Assembly (NCBI GenBank): GCA_036378995.1
Contig: DASUVJ010000026.1
Location: forward strand, 1-30,189
DNA: 30,189 nucleotides
Reading direction: 5' to 3'
Origin: DASUVJ01 sp036378995
Lineage (GTDB): Bacteria > Patescibacteriota > Saccharimonadia > Saccharimonadales > Saccharimonadaceae
The position numbers and the translations under genes are program-made. Position 1 is the stretch's first letter, and each line of letters starts with the position of its first letter. A model generated the notes under the pieces. It was given only the letters and a program-made list of their open reading frames with translations. It was not told the origin of the DNA and made no database searches. Of this stretch, positions 7,299 through 14,756 are shown in pieces.

Positions 7299-8116
7299 TT
7301 CTTTGACTCCTTCTTTTTGCGCTTTTTAGTGGGAGCCTTTTCTTCTTTTAGCTTTTTTGCGGCTGAGCGGCGATCGGCCAGCGAGATTTTTTCGCTTTGC
7401 TTTTTAAGGACGCGCGGTGTTTTAGTATCGCTTGCAATCTTGCCATCAAGCATATGAATCACGCGGGATGCATAGGTTGTAAGGTCAGGGTTATGGGTCA
7501 CCATGATAATCGTGTTGCCGCGCTTATGAAGGTCGGAGAGTTCTTCCATGATGACATGCGAAGAGCGCGAGTCGAGATTGCCGGTCGGCTCGTCGGCTAA
7601 AATAATGGACGGCTGGTTAACGAGTGCGCGGGCAATGGCGACACGCTGCATTTGTCCGCCGGATAATTGCCACGGCATGTAATATTCGCGTTCGGAGAGA
7701 TGGAACGTCTTTAAAATATCGCTCGCCATCTTAAGACGAGTTGTGCGATGGACGCCTTTGTAGGCAAGGGGTAGTGCGACGTTTTCGATAACGTTCAAAC
7801 GGTGAATTAGGTTAAAGCTTTGAAAAATAATACCGATTTGCTGGCTGCGGATGCGGGCGTGGCGGGCGCCGGAGAACTTCTCGACGGATTTTCCCTCGAG
7901 CAAATACTCGCCTTCAGTCGAGTGATCAAGGAGTCCAAGAATATTAAGCAGTGTCGTTTTACCGCAACCGCTCGGACCCATGATAGTAATAAATTCACCT
8001 TTTTCAATCGTAAGGTCGACGCCGTTTAGCGCGTGATGCTCGGCGTCACCCATGCCATAGCGCTTGATTAAGCCCCGTAATTCGATGACAGGTGGTTGCT
8101 TTGGTTTACTTGGCAT
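7295..8116 (-). CDS. MacB/LolD-type ABC transporter ATPase
   Basis: A 273-aa ATP-binding subunit. It has Walker A GPSGCGKTTL, Q-loop IFQSFNLIHRLNVIENV, signature LSGGQMQRVAIARAL, Walker B IILADEPTGNLD and H-loop VTHNPD, all intact and in LolD/MacB order. After residue 225 there is an extra tail of nearly 50 residues rich in Lys and ending KKRKKKESKK, which LolD-type ATPases usually lack; it might contact acidic lipid or nucleic acid. The gene overlaps the permease by four bases (ATGA), so translation is coupled. A TATAAT box lies eight bases before the ATG, so the mRNA is probably leaderless. The stop is TGA, forced by the overlap. Confidence 0.92.
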   Translation of the reverse strand: MPSKPKQPPVIELRGLIKRYGMGDAEHHALNGVDLTIEKGEFITIMGPSGCGKTTLLNILGLLDHSTEGEYLLEGKSVEKFSGARHARIRSQQIGIIFQSFNLIHRLNVIENVALPLAYKGVHRTTRLKMASDILKTFHLSEREYYMPWQLSGGQMQRVAIARALVNQPSIILADEPTGNLDSRSSHVIMEELSDLHKRGNTIIMVTHNPDLTTYASRVIHMLDGKIASDTKTPRVLKKQSEKISLADRRSAAKKLKEEKAPTKKRKKKESKK

Positions 8117-8124
8117 TCTTATCT

Positions 8125-8130
8125 ATTATA
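8125..8130 (-). promoter_or_regulatory. -10 box of the MacB-type operon
   Basis: TATAAT on the minus strand, 8 nt before the ATG at 8116, with a possible TTGCTT -35 18 bp further upstream. It implies a leaderless transcript. Confidence 0.6.
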
Positions 8131-8206
8131 AGAACGGTAGCGTCGCAAAAGCAACAGATAGGGCTCGTAAATTATACAACTGGAACCAAGCGATGTCTCA
8201 GTGTAC

Positions 8207-8235
8207 CTGACATACAAAGGTTTATAAGGTAAAAT
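8207..8235 (+). promoter_or_regulatory. Promoter of tRNA-Ser
   Basis: CTGACA (8207-8212), 17 bp, TAAAAT (8230-8235), ending 11 bases before the tRNA 5' end. Confidence 0.7.
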
Positions 8236-8246
8236 AATGAGCGCAT

Positions 8247-8336
8247 GGAGAGGTGGCCGAGTGGTTGAAGGCGCACGCTTGGAAAGCGTGTATGCGGGCA
8301 ACCGTATCGCAGGTTCGAATCCTGTTCTCTCCGCCA
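8247..8336 (+). tRNA. tRNA-Ser(GGA)
   Basis: A class II tRNA with a long variable arm. The acceptor GGAGAGG pairs with the 3' TCTCTCC, the D arm reads GGCCGAGTGGTTGAAGGC, the anticodon loop CTTGGAAAG gives anticodon GGA, and the T arm is AGGTTCGAATCCT. The discriminator is G and CCA is encoded (8334-8336). It reads UCC/UCU serine codons. It has its own promoter and terminator. Confidence 0.96.
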
Positions 8337-8341
8337 TAAAA

Positions 8342-8370
8342 AGGACGTCTGGTGTCAGGCGTCTTTTTCT
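8342..8370 (+). terminator. tRNA-Ser terminator
   Basis: A 7-bp stem (8344-8350 with 8357-8363, one G-U pair), then TTTTT. Confidence 0.75.
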
Positions 8371-8372
8371 TT

Positions 8373-8381
8373 TGGTAAAAT
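8373..8381 (+). promoter_or_regulatory. Extended -10 promoter of the VOC gene
   Basis: TGGTAAAAT, directly after the tRNA terminator U tract. The transcript would have a short leader with AAAGGGGG before the ATG at 8407. Confidence 0.5.
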
Positions 8382-8406
8382 AGAGCTATAAGGTAAAGGG
8401 GGTTAT

Positions 8407-8814
8407 ATGTTTAAGAACACCATGGCGTTTAGCGGATTTTCGGTTGACGATGTCGCAAACGTAAAAGATTTTTACGCCGAGACGCTAGGTCTTAACGTAG
8501 AAGAATTCTCGGAGGCGGGCATGCCGATGCTGACGCTCCATCTCGCAACGGGTGGTGAAGTAATGGTGTATCCAAAAGGCGAAGGGCACCAGCCGGCAAC
8601 CTACACGGTTCTTAATTTTCCTGTAGAGGATATTGATGCGGCAGTCGACGAGCTGACAGCACGCGGCGTTGAATTTATTAAGTACGACACGGAAATGTTT
8701 AAAACTGACGAAAAGGGAATTGCCCGCGCAACTGCACCGGAAGACGGTCCGAATATTGCCTGGTTTACTGATCCGGCAGGTAACATCATCTCCGTACTTG
8801 AAGAACGCGAATAA
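8407..8814 (+). CDS. VOC (glyoxalase/bleomycin-resistance) family protein
   Basis: A 135-aa single-fold protein of the vicinal oxygen chelate superfamily. It has paired beta-alpha-beta-beta-beta modules: FSGFSVDDVANVKDFYAETLGLNVEE at the start, VLNFPVEDIDAAVDELTARGVEF in the middle and AWFTDPAGNIISVLEE at the end, where the Glu is the usual metal ligand. Members include glyoxalases, dioxygenases and drug-binding proteins; the substrate cannot be told here. It starts a run of four co-directional genes (VOC, YdeI-like, UvrA-like, cupin) suggestive of stress or toxin tolerance. It has a strong Shine-Dalgarno. Confidence 0.88.
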   Translation: MFKNTMAFSGFSVDDVANVKDFYAETLGLNVEEFSEAGMPMLTLHLATGGEVMVYPKGEGHQPATYTVLNFPVEDIDAAVDELTARGVEFIKYDTEMFKTDEKGIARATAPEDGPNIAWFTDPAGNIISVLEERE

Positions 8815-8818
8815 GTTA

Positions 8819-9397
8819 GTGGAGAGTATTGAAGATCGGCCAGTCATTACGTTTAGTGATGCCGACGAGTGGCGAAAGTGGCTTGAATCAAACCACGAGT
8901 CAGCCGCGGGGGTGTGGATTAAAATCGCCAAAAAAGCGACCGGTATTCCAACGGTGACACACGAACAAGCGCTCGATGACGCGCTTTGCTTTGGATGGAT
9001 CGACGGGCAGCGCCGCAGTTACAATGAGCAGTATTTTATTCAAAAGTTCACCCCGCGCACAAAACGCAGCATCTGGTCGAAGAGGAACCAGGAATTTGTG
9101 GCGCGACTCATAAAAGAAGGTAGGATGCGCCCGGCTGGCCAGCGCGAAATTGACGTGGCAAAAGCAGATGGGCGCTGGGAGCGGGCGTATGACTCGCCTA
9201 AAAACATGAAAGTGCCCGATGACTTTTTGGTAGAACTTAAGAAGAACAAAAAAGCTGAACAATTTTTTGGTACGCTCAATAAAACTAACACGTTTTCGAT
9301 TGCGTTTCAGCTTGCAACTGCAAAGCGCCCCGAAACCCGCATTCGGCGCATGGAAAAAATAATCGCAATGCTCGAGCGGGAAGAGAAACTTTATTAG
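8819..9397 (+). CDS. YdeI/OmpD-associated family protein
   Basis: A 192-aa protein of the family named for YdeI and OmdA, sometimes called bacteriocin-protection proteins. Family marks are DEWRKWLESNHESAAGVW at the start, ALDDALCFGWIDGQRRS, FTPRTKRSIWSKRN, GRMRPAGQREIDVAKADGRWE and VPDDFLVEL, running to the C-terminal TAKRPETRIRRME. The biochemical role is not firmly known. I place the start at GTG 8819, four bases after the VOC stop, because no in-frame ATG fits and the family length agrees; there is no clear ribosome site, so translation is probably coupled to the VOC gene. Confidence 0.8.
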   Translation: MESIEDRPVITFSDADEWRKWLESNHESAAGVWIKIAKKATGIPTVTHEQALDDALCFGWIDGQRRSYNEQYFIQKFTPRTKRSIWSKRNQEFVARLIKEGRMRPAGQREIDVAKADGRWERAYDSPKNMKVPDDFLVELKKNKKAEQFFGTLNKTNTFSIAFQLATAKRPETRIRRMEKIIAMLEREEKLY

Positions 9398-9415
9398 GGT
9401 AAACCGGGTAAAAAT

Positions 9416-9424
9416 TGTTACTAT
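9416..9424 (+). promoter_or_regulatory. Extended -10 promoter of the UvrA-like gene
   Basis: TGTTACTAT, ending 8 nt before the ATG at 9433; the transcript would be leaderless. Confidence 0.5.
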
Positions 9425-9432
9425 TATTAGTA

Positions 9433-11691
9433 ATGTCTCAGGAATATATCTCAATCACCGGTGCCCGTGAAAACAACCTTAAGAATGTCTCGCTAAAAAT
9501 ACCAAAACGTAAGATCACTATTTTTACCGGGGTGTCGGGCTCTGGGAAATCTTCGATTGTCTTTGATACGGTTGCAAACGAAGCCCAGCGCCAATTGTAC
9601 GAGAACTTCAGTATGTTTGTTCGTAACTTTTTGCCGCGTATTGCCGAGCCGGATGCGGACTCGATTGAAAACCTGAGTATGGCGATTGTCGTCGACCAAA
9701 AGCGCATGGGTGGAGGCTCGCACTCAACCCTTGGAACAATTACGGATATTTATTCGGTGCTTCGTCTGCTGTTCTCGCGCGTCGGCCAACCGTTCGTTGG
9801 TTACTCGAATGTATTTTCGTTTAACGACCCCCAGGGAATGTGTCCGGAGTGCCAGGGGCTTGGCCGCAAGATGCAGGCCAAGACTGACGGTTGGTGGGAC
9901 ATGGACAAAACCTTGAACCAAGGGGCGGTTCAGGTGCCGTTTTGGTCGGACTGGGAAAAGAACGCTTACACGGCCTCCGGGTTCTTTGACAACGACAAGA
10001 AACTCTCCGACTTTACCGAAGAGGAGATGGAACTGTTGCTTTACGGAAAAGACCGTAAGTTCAAGATTCAGATGGGTAGCGGGGAAATGAACGCCAGCTA
10101 CTTAGGTATCATCGAAAGATTTAATCGTTCGTATATCAAGCGTGATATTAAAACACTCTCAGCCCGTACGCAAAAGATGGTTGCTCCGTATATCACGATG
10201 GCCCCATGTCTCCTTTGTCACGGTACACGCCTAAGCCAAGAGACGTTGAGCTGTAAGATTAATGGTAAGAATATTGCTGAATTCTCTAGTATGGAGATTG
10301 GTGAACTTATCCATGAGATTAAGGCCATTAAAGAGCCGGTTGCCGCATCGATGGTCGAGACGTTAACCGAACGCTTGCAGCACCTTGTCGATATTGGTCT
10401 CGATTACCTGAGTCTTAACCGTGAAACGGATACGTTATCGGGTGGTGAATCGCAGCGCGTAAAGATCGTAAAGCACCTCTCAAGCAGCCTGATCGATGTG
10501 ACATATATTTTTGACGAGCCGAGCGTTGGACTGCATCCACGTGACGTGCACCGCATGAACGAACTCCTACAAAAGCTTCGCGACAAGGGTAATACGGTTA
10601 TTGTCGTCGAGCACGACCCGGATGTTATTAAGGTTGCCGACCATGTCGTTGATGTTGGTCCGCACGCCGGTGTTCACGGTGGCGAAATTATGTTCGAGGG
10701 GACCTTTGCTGAACTACTAAAATCTGGTACGCTAACTGGTCGTCATATGAAGGAACCACTCGTACTAAAGGATACGCTTCGCACACCGCACGGCGAAATG
10801 AAGATCGAGCATGCGACTATTAATAACCTGCATGATGTATCGGTAGCGATCCCTAAGGGTGTTATGACAGTCGTGACTGGTGTGGCTGGATCGGGTAAGA
10901 GCTCGCTTATTAATAAGACATTCCTCTCCCAGAATCCGGATGCGATCGTGATCGACCAGTCTGCAGTCGGCACCTCGACACGTTCCAATCCAGCGACGTA
11001 CACGGGCATTATGGATGAAGTCCGCACGGCTTTTGCAAAAGAGAACAATGTAAAGCCAGGCCTGTTTAGCTTTAACTCGGCCGGCGCCTGTGAGAACTGC
11101 CAAGGCTCGGGCGTTATTTATACTGACCTTGCGTTTCTTGAAGGCGTAAAGACACCGTGCGAGATTTGTGGCGGCAAGCGCTTTAAAGATGAAGTCCTTG
11201 GCTACAAGCTAAACGGTAAATCTATTACCGATGTGCTAGATATGACTGTCGAGCAGGCGCTGGAGTTCTTTGAACTAAAAGAAGTCGTTAAAAAGTTGCA
11301 GGCCATGAGTGATGTCGGGCTTAACTACTTAACACTTGGTCAGCCACTTAGTACGTTATCTGGTGGTGAATGCCAGCGTATTAAACTGGCGACGCAACTC
11401 CATAAAAAGGGAAGCGTTTACGTAATGGACGAGCCGACAACGGGGCTTCACATGTCGGACATTACGCATCTGCAGACGATTATGGACAGACTGGTAGATG
11501 CTGGTAACTCAGTAATTGTTATCGAACACAACCTTCACGTCATCGCGGCCGCTGACTGGATTATCGATATGGGACCAGAAGGTGGAAGCAAGGGTGGCCA
11601 GGTACTGTTTGAAGGGACGCCGCATGATCTGTTGAAGGCGAAGGGGTCTTACACCGGTACATATCTGCAGCAATCTTTAGACGGAAAGTAG
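9433..11691 (+). CDS. UvrA2-type (drug-resistance) UvrA-like ABC ATPase
   Basis: A 752-aa protein with two ABC modules. It has Walker A GVSGSGKSS near residue 35, signature LSGGESQRVK and Walker B YIFDEPSVGLH, then a second set: GVAGSGKSSLI, LSGGECQRIKLA and VMDEPTTGLH. CxxC pairs are CPEC, CLLC, CENC and CEIC, the zinc modules of UvrA. It is about 190 residues shorter than housekeeping UvrA, with little room for the UvrB-binding domain. The VVDQKRMGGGSHSTLGT segment is typical of UvrA2/DrrC-like proteins linked to tolerance of DNA-binding drugs. The ATG at 9433 follows the extended -10. The cupin gene starts four bases after it. Confidence 0.88.
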   Translation: MSQEYISITGARENNLKNVSLKIPKRKITIFTGVSGSGKSSIVFDTVANEAQRQLYENFSMFVRNFLPRIAEPDADSIENLSMAIVVDQKRMGGGSHSTLGTITDIYSVLRLLFSRVGQPFVGYSNVFSFNDPQGMCPECQGLGRKMQAKTDGWWDMDKTLNQGAVQVPFWSDWEKNAYTASGFFDNDKKLSDFTEEEMELLLYGKDRKFKIQMGSGEMNASYLGIIERFNRSYIKRDIKTLSARTQKMVAPYITMAPCLLCHGTRLSQETLSCKINGKNIAEFSSMEIGELIHEIKAIKEPVAASMVETLTERLQHLVDIGLDYLSLNRETDTLSGGESQRVKIVKHLSSSLIDVTYIFDEPSVGLHPRDVHRMNELLQKLRDKGNTVIVVEHDPDVIKVADHVVDVGPHAGVHGGEIMFEGTFAELLKSGTLTGRHMKEPLVLKDTLRTPHGEMKIEHATINNLHDVSVAIPKGVMTVVTGVAGSGKSSLINKTFLSQNPDAIVIDQSAVGTSTRSNPATYTGIMDEVRTAFAKENNVKPGLFSFNSAGACENCQGSGVIYTDLAFLEGVKTPCEICGGKRFKDEVLGYKLNGKSITDVLDMTVEQALEFFELKEVVKKLQAMSDVGLNYLTLGQPLSTLSGGECQRIKLATQLHKKGSVYVMDEPTTGLHMSDITHLQTIMDRLVDAGNSVIVIEHNLHVIAAADWIIDMGPEGGSKGGQVLFEGTPHDLLKAKGSYTGTYLQQSLDGK

Positions 11692-11695
11692 AAAG

Positions 11696-12037
11696 ATGGA
11701 AATCAGGAAGCTCTCTGAAGCTAGGCGGCATGATAATACCGCGGCATGTACTGCTTACGAATATGGCATGCCCACGGGCGAGATTGACAGTGCTGTTGTC
11801 GAACTGTCTGGCAGGTATCCGGATGAGGGCTGGGTATTTAATACGGCATGTACGGCGCTCGTGCATGTCATAAAAGGCGAAGGAAGGGTGCTTACTCCTG
11901 GTGGCGAGAGGGAATTGGGAGAGGACGATCAGGTGCTCATCAAACCTGATGAGCGGTACGCCTTTGAGGGAGATCTTAAACTGCTATTCTCGGCTACCCC
12001 AGCCTGGTCTCCCGACCAGGCGAGACACGAAAAATAA
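11696..12037 (+). CDS. Small cupin-like protein
   Basis: A 113-aa protein that fits a single cupin barrel: ALVHVIKGEGRVLTPGGERELGEDDQVLIKPDERYAFEGDLKLLFSATPAW, that is strand, Gly-rich turn, a PDERY turn and closing strands. The metal-binding HxH of enzymatic cupins is not present (the first motif lacks paired His), so it may be a binding or regulatory cupin. It starts four bases after the UvrA-like stop codon and so shares its transcript. A 7-bp hairpin with a four-base loop lies in its last codons (12003-12020). NrdR-like box 0 of the next gene begins right after its stop. Confidence 0.65.
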   Translation: MEIRKLSEARRHDNTAACTAYEYGMPTGEIDSAVVELSGRYPDEGWVFNTACTALVHVIKGEGRVLTPGGERELGEDDQVLIKPDERYAFEGDLKLLFSATPAWSPDQARHEK

Positions 12038-12085
12038 GCGCTACATCTGTGATTACTTGAAGTTCTAAAACACTATATATAGCGT
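12038..12085 (+). promoter_or_regulatory. NrdR-like box pair 1 upstream of nrdA
   Basis: Box 1 is ACACTATATATAGCGT (12070-12085), close to the NrdR consensus (a 16-bp A/T-cored palindrome with ACAC/GTGT-like ends). Box 0 is GCGCTACATCTGTGAT (12038-12053), weaker by itself but sharing 12 of 16 bases with box 4 downstream. Centres are 32 bp apart, about three helical turns, as in known NrdR tandem sites. A half-site ACGCTATA follows at 12103-12110, with its box centre 33 bp further. Confidence 0.7.
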
Positions 12086-12153
12086 TGTAAATAACAAACA
12101 CTACGCTATAAGATGTAAGAACGCTTGTGGTAATAAAAACACACACAAAAGGC

Positions 12154-12182
12154 TTGAAAACCATATATATAGGGTCTATAGT
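12154..12182 (+). promoter_or_regulatory. Main nrdA promoter
   Basis: TTGAAA (12154-12159), 17 bp, TATAGT (12177-12182). NrdR-like box 3 fills the spacer exactly, so a bound repressor would exclude polymerase. The predicted start is about 150 bases before the nrdA ATG. A second, weaker candidate promoter is TTGTAA (12085-12090), 16 bp, TATAAG (12107-12112). Confidence 0.65.
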
Positions 12183-12207
12183 TTTATTTAGACGCTACAT
12201 ATGTAGT
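12160..12207 (+). promoter_or_regulatory. NrdR-like box pair 2 upstream of nrdA
   Basis: Box 3 ACCATATATATAGGGT (12160-12175) matches box 1 at 13 of 16 positions. Box 4 ACGCTACATATGTAGT (12192-12207) contains the perfect palindrome CTACATATGTAG and matches the reverse complement of box 1 at 12 of 16. Centres are 32 bp apart. The pair sits over the promoter spacer and just past the predicted start site. Confidence 0.72.
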
Positions 12208-12232
12208 AGTTCAATAAAAACACACATTTTGC

Positions 12233-12302
12233 AAGGAGGGTATTTGCACCGCTACAGCGGTATCTTCTTTGTGGCTTCATGAGAGGGAGCTTGTGTAACT
12301 AA
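12233..12302 (+). other. nrdA leader with strong unused Shine-Dalgarno and two possible mini-ORFs
   Basis: AAGGAGG (12233-12239) lies about 100 bases before nrdA. Four bases later a TTG opens a 12-codon ORF (12244-12282), whose end carries a small hairpin-forming ACCGCTACAGCGGT near its start. Its TGA overlaps an ATG opening a 7-codon ORF (12279-12302). Coupled leader peptides are possible but unproven. The rest of 12038-12337 holds only the boxes and promoters listed. Confidence 0.3.
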
Positions 12303-12337
12303 AAAATAAATAACGTAGCATGAGGGAATAAGGGGAA

Positions 12338-14734
12338 ATGAGCGAAATTCATGTGGTAAAACGCGATGGCACCCGCGAACCATTTGACGCCAACAAGATC
12401 AACCTCGCATTGGTCAAGGCAAGTGAGGGCTTGCCAGATCAGATCCAGAAGGTTGTGCAAGTTGCTACTGAGCTGCAATTGACATTATTTGATGGCATTA
12501 CGACCGAGCAGCTCGACGAAGCGGTTATTCATACGGCACTTCAGAACGTTAAAGACGATCCTGACTTTGACACGATTGCCGCGCGTCTGCTTTTAAAGAA
12601 CATCTACAAGAACATCCTCGGTGATTACGAGAGCGACGAAGAGCTTAAAAAACTCCACGAAGCTAAATTTGCCGACTACCTGAAACAAGGTGTAAAAGAC
12701 GGTCTGCTCGATGAGCGCATGAGCGCCAAGGTATTTGACGTAAAGAAGCTTGCAAAGGCACTCGACCCGTCACGTGACCAGTTGAGCAAATACCTAGGTG
12801 TTATCACCAACAAAAACCGTTACGCGCTGCGCAAGCAGAATGGTTCACCAATCGAGGTTCCACAGTTTACGCACATGCGTATTGCCATGGGTCTTAGCTT
12901 TAACGAGGCTGATCCAACGGCTGCTGCCATCGACTTTTACCGTCACATGAGTAACCTGGATTACGTTCCTGGCGGTTCTACCCGTGTGAATGCCGGTGGT
13001 TCATTCCCGCAGCTATCGAACTGTTTCCTCCTAGAGGTACAGGACGACATGGAATCGATCGCTAAAGGTATCCGCGACGTCATGTGGATTGCCAAGGGTA
13101 CTGGTGGTATCGGCATCAGCCTTAATAAGCTGCGTGCAGCAGGTTCGCCTGTCAAGACGACCAACACCGAGTCAACCGGTCCGATTCCTTTCATGAAGAT
13201 GATCGACACGGCGCTATTTGCCGTTTCTCGTAAGGGTAAAAAAGCCGGTGCGGCCGCACTTTACATGGAAAACTGGCACCTTAACTTCCCGCAGTTCCTC
13301 GACCTAAAGCAGAACTCGGGTGACCCGTATCTTCGTACGCGTCTTGCTAACACCGCTGTATTTATGAGCGACGAGTTTATGAAGCGCGTGCAAAAAGACC
13401 AGGACTGGTATCTGTTTGACCCAGCCGAAGTGTCTGATCTTCCGGAGCTTTACGGTGCGGAATTCAGTAAACGCTACGCCGAGTACATTAAGATGGCCGA
13501 AGCAGGGAAGATGCGCGACTTCGCGAAAATCAAAGCCCGCGAACAGTTCCGTCAGATCCTGACGGTCCTGCAGGCAACCAGCCACCCGTGGCTTACCTGG
13601 AAGGACACGATCAACGTCCGTGCACTGAACAACAACACCAGCACGATCCACCTTTCTAACTTGTGTACTGAAATTACGCTGCCACAGGACAAAGACAACA
13701 CTGCTGTTTGTAACCTTGTCAGCATTAACCTGTCTGCACACCTTAACGAAGATAAAACCTGGGACTGGGACCGCCTTGCGGCAAGTACCCGCAGTGCGAT
13801 TCGTCAGTTGGATAACCTTTGTGATATCACAAACACTCCGATCCCTGAAGCGATGCACTCAAACCTGCAAAACCGTGCGCTTGGCCTTGGAATGATGGGC
13901 TTTACCGATGTTATCGAGAAGCTTGGTTACAGCTACGAATCCGAAGAAGCTTACGACCTGATGGACCAGCTAACGGAATTCATCAGCTACAACGCTATTG
14001 ATGAGTCGGCTGACCTTGCCAAGAAGCTTGGCAGCTACGCAACCTTCAAGGGAAGCGGTTGGAGCAAGGGAATCCTGCCAATCGATACTGTTGATGAACT
14101 CGCTACCGACCGTAAGGTAAAGGTTGATATCACCCGCAAGACCCGCCTTGATTGGGAAGCACTCCGCTCTAAGGTAAAGAAGGGCATGCGAAACGCAACG
14201 CTGATGGCGATCGCACCAACGGCAAACATTGCTCACATCGCCGGTACTACTCCGGGCATCGACCCTCAGTTCGCACAGATCTTTTCGCGTTCAACGCTAA
14301 ATGGTAAGTTCCTTGAAGTGAACACCAATCTTGTTCGCGACCTGAAAGAACTTGGTATCTGGGATGACGTTAAAGAAGACGTACTTCGTCTGCAGGGTGA
14401 CGTCCAGCAGATCGATGCGATTCCGCAGCATCTGCGCGACGTCTACAAGACTAGCTTCCAGTTGAGCCCGTATGCCTTTATTGAGGTAGCGGCACGTGCA
14501 CAAAAGTGGGTCGACCAGGCAATCTCACGCAACATGTACCTTGAAACCCGAAACATCGACGACTACGTAGATATCTACAGCGCGGCATGGAAGAAGGGTC
14601 TTAAAACAACCTACTACCTGCACGTAAAACCGCGTCACCAGGCCGAACAAAGCACCGTGAAAGTTAACAAAGCAGAATCAAGCGGCGGTCCACGAAAAGC
14701 CGGATTCGGATTCGCAAAGAAGCAAAGCGTTTAA
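12338..14734 (+). CDS. nrdA: Class I ribonucleotide reductase large subunit, lacking its C-terminal CxxC tail
   Basis: A 798-aa catalytic subunit that reduces ribonucleoside diphosphates. An ATP-cone starts at residue 5 (VVKRDGTREPFDANKI). Active-site residues are present: Cys229 (LSNCFLL), Asn441/Cys443/Glu445 (NLCTEI), Cys458 (AVCNLVS) and the radical-path Tyr759-Tyr760 (KTTYYLH). After Tyr760 only 38 residues remain, rich in Lys, Gly and Ser, with no cysteine. Canonical NrdA ends in a flexible tail with two cysteines that pass electrons from thioredoxin to the active site. That tail appears to be encoded separately at 14757-14930. AAGGGG before the ATG is the ribosome site. Expression is probably repressed by NrdR through the two box pairs upstream. 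Confidence 0.96.
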   Translation: MSEIHVVKRDGTREPFDANKINLALVKASEGLPDQIQKVVQVATELQLTLFDGITTEQLDEAVIHTALQNVKDDPDFDTIAARLLLKNIYKNILGDYESDEELKKLHEAKFADYLKQGVKDGLLDERMSAKVFDVKKLAKALDPSRDQLSKYLGVITNKNRYALRKQNGSPIEVPQFTHMRIAMGLSFNEADPTAAAIDFYRHMSNLDYVPGGSTRVNAGGSFPQLSNCFLLEVQDDMESIAKGIRDVMWIAKGTGGIGISLNKLRAAGSPVKTTNTESTGPIPFMKMIDTALFAVSRKGKKAGAAALYMENWHLNFPQFLDLKQNSGDPYLRTRLANTAVFMSDEFMKRVQKDQDWYLFDPAEVSDLPELYGAEFSKRYAEYIKMAEAGKMRDFAKIKAREQFRQILTVLQATSHPWLTWKDTINVRALNNNTSTIHLSNLCTEITLPQDKDNTAVCNLVSINLSAHLNEDKTWDWDRLAASTRSAIRQLDNLCDITNTPIPEAMHSNLQNRALGLGMMGFTDVIEKLGYSYESEEAYDLMDQLTEFISYNAIDESADLAKKLGSYATFKGSGWSKGILPIDTVDELATDRKVKVDITRKTRLDWEALRSKVKKGMRNATLMAIAPTANIAHIAGTTPGIDPQFAQIFSRSTLNGKFLEVNTNLVRDLKELGIWDDVKEDVLRLQGDVQQIDAIPQHLRDVYKTSFQLSPYAFIEVAARAQKWVDQAISRNMYLETRNIDDYVDIYSAAWKKGLKTTYYLHVKPRHQAEQSTVKVNKAESSGGPRKAGFGFAKKQSV

Positions 14735-14756
14735 TAAAAAGGGAAGGGCAACTATC

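Noticed and set aside
8119..8337. A 72-codon minus-strand ORF covering the tRNA
   Set aside because: It is the antisense reading of tRNA-Ser and its flank; such ORFs are well-known annotation artefacts.
12003..12020. Terminator at the end of the cupin gene
   Set aside because: A perfect 7-bp hairpin exists, but it lies in coding sequence and has no U tract.
12038..12337. A cobalamin or other known riboswitch in the nrdA leader
   Set aside because: No B12-box or conserved riboswitch core is seen; the A/T palindromes are better explained as NrdR boxes.
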